Source: Dichomitus squalens LYAD-421 SS1
Lineage: Eukaryota > Basidiomycota > Agaricomycetes > Polyporales > Polyporaceae
Direction of reading: 5' to 3'
DNA: 64,000 nt
Assembly: GCF_000275845.1 (NCBI RefSeq)
Contig: NW_006766884.1
Coordinates: 1,419,720 to 1,483,719, forward strand
A model generated the notes under the pieces. That model saw only the letters and a list, made by a program, of their open reading frames with translations, had not been told where the DNA came from and did not search any database. Below, in pieces: positions 60,353 through 64,000 of the stretch. A program made the position numbers and the translations under genes. Each line of letters begins with the position of its first letter. The first letter of the stretch is position 1.

Positions 60353-62452
60353 ATGGCCGACGGTAAGTGCGATCCGTACTAGCACAAGCCGCCGACTGCT
60401 AACTGGCTCATCGCTCCCTCTGATGCATGTAGTCAAGCACGATGCAGAATCGGATTCCGGGCTGGAGAGCCGCACAGCGCCCTCCGATGTGGAGAAGCAG
60501 TACAATCTCGCGCCGTATGGCGTCCCAGAGGAAGGGGCCTACAAGGCGCGCTTCCCGAACATCGACGAGCGGAAGGTCATTCGCAAGATCGACATGCGCG
60601 TCGTACCCGTGCTTTGCGTCTTGTACTTGCTCGCCTTCCTTGACCGGTGAGCATAAGCTGAGGTTATAGAGCGCGCGGGCTCATAGCTCACAGTCGTGGT
60701 GTCCCCGCTCCAGGGTGAACATCTCGAATGCAGCCATATTTGGGCTGAAGAAGGACCTGAAGTTGGGAGGGAACGAGTTCAATCAAGCACTGGTCGTCTT
60801 GTAAGTCGTGATGTCACTGCAGCAACCTCCCTATTCTCAACGCGCCCCAGCTTCGTGCCATACGTGTTGTTCGAAATCCCCTCGAATGCTCTGCTCAAGC
60901 ACTTCAGGCCTCACGTCTGGCGTATGCCCTTCTACCTTCTCGCATATACGCGTGTCTGACGCGTCTCTCTAGTGTCCCTTTGCATGTTCCTCTTCGGCCT
61001 GATTACTATGCTGCAAGGCTTCACACAAAACCTGAGCGGCCTGATCGCGACGCGCTTCTTCCTCGGGCTGGTCGAGAGCGGCGTCTTCCCCGCCTGCTTC
61101 TACCTCATCGCGATGTGGTACAAGCGTTCGGAGGCGCAGAAACGCTACTCTTTCTTCTTCTCCTCCACCACCCTCGCCGGTGGGTTCGGTGGTCTGCTTG
61201 CCAGTGCCATCGGCAAGATGGACGGGCTGCGTGGGTACCATGGCTGGCGTTGGATCTTCATCCTTGGTTAGTTCTCTGCTATGAACGACGTGTAAGACCA
61301 TGCCCTCAACTGAAATGTGCGGGACAGAGGGCGTCGCAACCGTCGTCTTCTCGGTCATTCTATACTTCACCATCTCCGACTTCCCTGAGGAGGTCACGTG
61401 GCTAAGCAAAGAGGAGAAGGAGTTCGTGAAAGCGCGTCTGTACGAGGATGTCGGCGCGTCGAAGCGCAGCGAGCCACTCACATTGAAGAGTGTCCTCGAG
61501 GTCTTCAAGGACTGTAGGCATATCCCGCACTTTTAACCTATGGGCCCCAGAACTGAGAGGTCGTGTAGGGAAGATCATCGTCGGCGGCTTCATGTACCTC
61601 GGTCTCGTCGTTCCCGCCTACTCATACGGTCAGTGCATGTCTTCCTCTTGTCCCGCCTCATGCCCATCCCTGTGGTCCGCCAACAGCGTACTTCGCGCCC
61701 TCGATCATCCAGAGCCTGGGCAACGGCGCGATCCACACGCAGCTGCTCTCCGTCCCGCCCTGGGCGTGCGCATTCGCGCTCGCGATGCTCTCCGCCACGC
61801 TCTCCGACTGGCTCCGGATGCGCTTCGCCTTCGTCCTCGCCACGACCGCCGTGTCCCTCACGGGGTTCGTCATCCTGCTCGTCGTGCACGACAACACGCA
61901 CCTGCAGTACGCCGCGCTCTTCCTCGCCGCGATGGGCACGTATGCGGCGATGCCGATCATCGTGTGTTGGTTCAACACGAACCGTAAGTCCGCCGCGTCC
62001 TCCGTCTCCGTCTGGCGTGGGGAACGTGGGGTGCTGAATTCCTGACTTGCTCGACAGTGGGCGGCCACCACAGACGCGCCGTCGGCACGGCGTTCCAGGT
62101 CGGCTTCGGAAACAGTACGTGCCCCGTGTTTCGCCTCCCCGCATTCCCACTAACACTGGTGCACCGTTCTCGTCCATATCTCCCAACTTGCGCCCATCGC
62201 CTCGCAGTCGGCGGTATCATCGCGGTGTTCGCCTTCCTCGCCAAGGACGCGCCGAAGTACATCTCGGGCTACAGCGTCTGCATCGCGTTCATCGCCGTCT
62301 CCCTGATCGCGAACACCGTCTACTTCCTGGGCGTGTCGTGGGAGAACCGGACGCGCGACCGCAACGCGGCCAAGGGCGCGTACGACGACCTCACCCACGA
62401 AGACAAGAAGCGGATGGGCGACCTCAACCCCGACTACAGATACTTCACGTGA
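60353..62452 (+). CDS. MFS transporter, anion:cation symporter (Dal5/allantoate permease) family
   Basis: This is a plasma-membrane or organelle proton symporter of the fungal ACS group, whose members carry allantoate, nicotinate, pantothenate, biotin-type or other organic anions; the substrate here is unknown. Exon 1 codes MAD, and an intron (GTAAGT ... CATGTAG) joins VKHDAESDSG. The cytosolic N-tail ends RKIDMRVVPVLCVLYLLAFL, the first helix. The family signature DRVNISNA follows across an intron. Later blocks are FVPYVLFEIPSNALLKH, LIATRFFLGLVESGVFPACF, AMWYKRSEAQKRYSFFF and HGWRWIFILEG. After a 53-base intron (GTAGGC ... TGTAG) come KIIVGGFMYLGLVVPAYSY, RRAVGTAFQVGFGNIGGIIA and FLAKDAPKYISGYSVCIAF. 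The tail ends DLNPDYRYFT at the TGA of 62450-62452. About twelve membrane segments are evident. Confidence 0.9.
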
Positions 62453-62852
62453 ACGCTGTCCGGGTGTGCGCCCGGGGTCGGCTTCCCGCTGTGATACGGG
62501 CCATAGGATAACTCGCGTGCTACCAGCACTAAAATACATACCTTGTACTATAGGTGTTCCCGCATTGTATTGTGTACATTCCCCGACATGATCATAACGA
62601 TGCATTTTTCTTCCTGGCGAGCGCTTGTTTTTGCTCGTTCCGAGGCTGTCGAGAGAGGAATGCCATGTCCAAATGACACATGCAACGTCTCCGCGAAGCC
62701 TGTATTCGAACAGCAGCGTACATTGCTGCCATGGGTGCTATCGTTCCATCGTCGCAGTGACGTATATCAACGAGAGCCGAGCGTCTTCGCTAATTCGCGA
62801 AGCTCCCAGCATCTGTGCCAAGACCTATGTACTCCTATGGGCGCAAGCGTGT

Positions 62853-62867
62853 CGTATCGTATCGTAT
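62853..62867. repeat. Simple repeat, CGTAT x3
   Basis: Three tandem CGTAT units followed by a partial CGGAT unit. Confidence 0.8.
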
Positions 62868-62952
62868 CGGATCGTCGAAAGTCCGTGGTTAGCATGATAA
62901 ACTTGGTGGTACAACAATGGCCAAATAACCGTTTTCTCCTTTTTTCACAACT

Positions 62953-62970
62953 GTCGTCGTCGTCGTCGTC
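62953..62970. repeat. Simple repeat, GTC x6
   Basis: Six perfect GTC triplets in non-coding DNA just past the aminotransferase stop codon. Confidence 0.9.
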
Positions 62971-62978
62971 GGAAACTA

Positions 62979-62996
62979 GCGCGTGCGCGCGCGCGC
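62979..62996. repeat. Alternating GC tract
   Basis: An almost pure CG/GC dinucleotide alternation with one T. Such purine-pyrimidine alternation can adopt Z-DNA; no function is claimed. Confidence 0.8.
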
Positions 62997-63018
62997 TCGA
63001 CTCTGGCCACGCCGCACT

Positions 63019-64000
63019 CTAGACGAACTTGTCCGCCTGGGAGCTGCCGTCGACGCTCTTCTTGTAGCTGTGCCCGAACGCGTGCCCGCCCTCCTTCTTC
63101 GCCTTCTTCAGCACGCGCGCGATCGCGTCGAGGCCCTTGTCCAGATCCTCCAGCGGCGGCCCGAACGAGAGCCGCACGAAGTGGTGGCACGGCGAGTGGA
63201 AGAGGTTCCGGCGGTGCGCGGGGTTGATGTCGAAGAAGATGCCGGGGATCACGATCGTCTTCTCCTTGAGGAGCTCCTCGAAGAACGTCAGGCCGTTGTT
63301 CAGCGGCGCGGGCAGGCGCTCGAGGTTCAGCCAGATGTAGAACGTCGCGACGGGCGGCACGGCGACGTGCAGCCCGAGCTCGTCGAGCCGCTTGAGCACG
63401 TGGTCGCGCTTCGCCTTGAAGTGCTTCTGGAGCGCGATCTTCTCCGCGTGCACGCGCTGGGGGTCGAGGAGCGGGACCGCGGCGAGCTGCAGGCTGTGCG
63501 GGGGCCGCGGACTCTGGTTAGGGGTGCTGGTCGTGGTAAGATAGAGGTTGCGGGACGTACGGGTGGTTGGCTCCGCCGTCAAGGAAGGACCCGGACTGCG
63601 AGAGCGCTGTGATCAGGTTCTTGGGGCCGAGGACCCAGCAGACACGCCAGCCGGGAAGGCGCCAGTTCTGGGACTACAGCGTCAGTCCTCTGTGACGTAG
63701 CTCGTACATTACGAGCAGACTTCACCTTGGTGAGACCGTTCACGATGACGACGGGGTCGCCATTGACGTTGTCGATGTAACTTGCGGAGGAGACGGACTT
63801 TCCGTACTCTTCCTCTTTTTCCGGGTACAGGTACCACGAGTAGAACTGCGGATGCGCGTACCGCTCCTCAGAAGAAGTCGTGCAGTATGACCCAAATAAG
63901 ACTGACCTCGTCCAGGATGAGCGTCGTCGAGGCTTCACGGCAGGTGGCGACGAGCGACTTCAGTTCTTCGCCCTGGATAACCTGGCCTGTGGGGTTGCGC
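63019..64000 (-). CDS. PLP-dependent class I/II aminotransferase, C-terminal part, runs off the right edge
   Basis: This is a fold-type I aminotransferase of the aspartate/aromatic or alanine group. From the right edge, the exons encode a GQVIQGEELKSLVA-like stretch and LILDE (the PLP-ring Asp region). Next come FYSWYLYPEKEEEYGKSVSS, the PLP-lysine segment VIVNGLTK, then NWRLPGWRVCWVLGPKNLIT and LSQSGSFLDGGANHP. The long terminal exon runs LQLAAVPLLDPQRVHAEKIA, VPPVATFYIWLNLERL, IVIPGIFFDINPAHRRNL and CHHFVRLSFGPP, where Arg is the substrate carboxylate binder. The last residues are SSQADKFV at the TAG of 63019-63021. The N-terminal third lies outside the window. Substrate preference cannot be deduced; there is no evidence that it is a kynurenine aminotransferase. 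Codon third positions are strongly GC. Confidence 0.85.

Larger units (their letters stand above)
62453..63018. other. Convergent intergenic region with simple repeats
   Basis: These 566 bases separate the transporter and aminotransferase 3' ends. They hold three short simple repeats clustered at 62853-62996 and no supported gene. Confidence 0.45.

Noticed and set aside
62983..63612. A 209-codon plus-strand frame
   Set aside because: Antisense to the aminotransferase exon, no motif, and highly skewed composition.
24502..64000. A kynurenine-pathway cluster of IDO with the partial aminotransferase
   Set aside because: The genes are about 38 kb apart with many unrelated genes between, and the aminotransferase substrate is unknown.

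Overview
This is nuclear DNA of a filamentous basidiomycete, most likely a wood- or litter-decaying Agaricomycete. Nearly every gene is broken by short GT-AG introns of about 50-70 bases. The proteins are fungal or eukaryotic (mitochondrial import, RPA, COP9 signalosome, spliceosome). There is also a secreted GH6 cellobiohydrolase with an N-terminal CBM1, typical of plant-biomass degraders. Species and order cannot be fixed from the sequence alone. No operons, CRISPR arrays, rRNA or convincing tRNA genes were seen. Gene models were built by joining exons by eye; termini are usually well supported, and internal junctions were checked only where stated.

Layout. 1-16.4 kb: partial SNW1/Prp45 (-), secreted A1 aspartic peptidase (+), TIM54 (+), the large meiotic helicase MER3/HFM1 (-), CKS1 (+), and an insulysin-type M16 metallopeptidase (+). 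16.8-26 kb: an unrecognised tail-anchored membrane protein (+), RPA large subunit (-), and indoleamine 2,3-dioxygenase (-). 26-28.8 kb: a gene-poor stretch holding an 80-bp inverted repeat pair. 28.8-39 kb: 3-hydroxyisobutyryl-CoA hydrolase (-), tubulin cofactor E (+), a two-RRM SR-type protein (-), and the cysteine desulfurase NFS1 (+). 39.4-51.5 kb: GH6 cellobiohydrolase (-), NECAP-like endocytic protein (-), CSN8 (+), UBLCP1-like phosphatase (+), a peroxisome-signal NUDIX hydrolase (+), and a secreted carboxylesterase (-). 53.5-64 kb: CWF19L1/Drn1 (+), an APC15-like acidic protein (-), isovaleryl-CoA dehydrogenase (+), an MFS anion symporter (+), and a partial PLP aminotransferase (-).

Most genes are housekeeping and show no pathway cluster, although functional themes recur. 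These are splicing (SNW1, SR protein, CWF19L1), cell cycle, DNA replication and meiosis (CKS1, RFA1, MER3, possible APC15), and mitochondrial branched-chain amino-acid catabolism (HIBCH, IVD). Three secreted hydrolases are present. The most testable regulatory signal is the MluI-cell-cycle-box-like ACGCGT sequence: it occurs twice just upstream of RFA1 and once inside a 12-bp palindrome between MER3 and CKS1. No clearly new multi-gene system was found. The best candidates for new biology are the unrecognised tail-anchored protein, three zinc knuckles inside CWF19L1, a NUDIX enzyme with both mitochondrial-type and peroxisomal signals, and the inverted-repeat locus at 27.2-28 kb.
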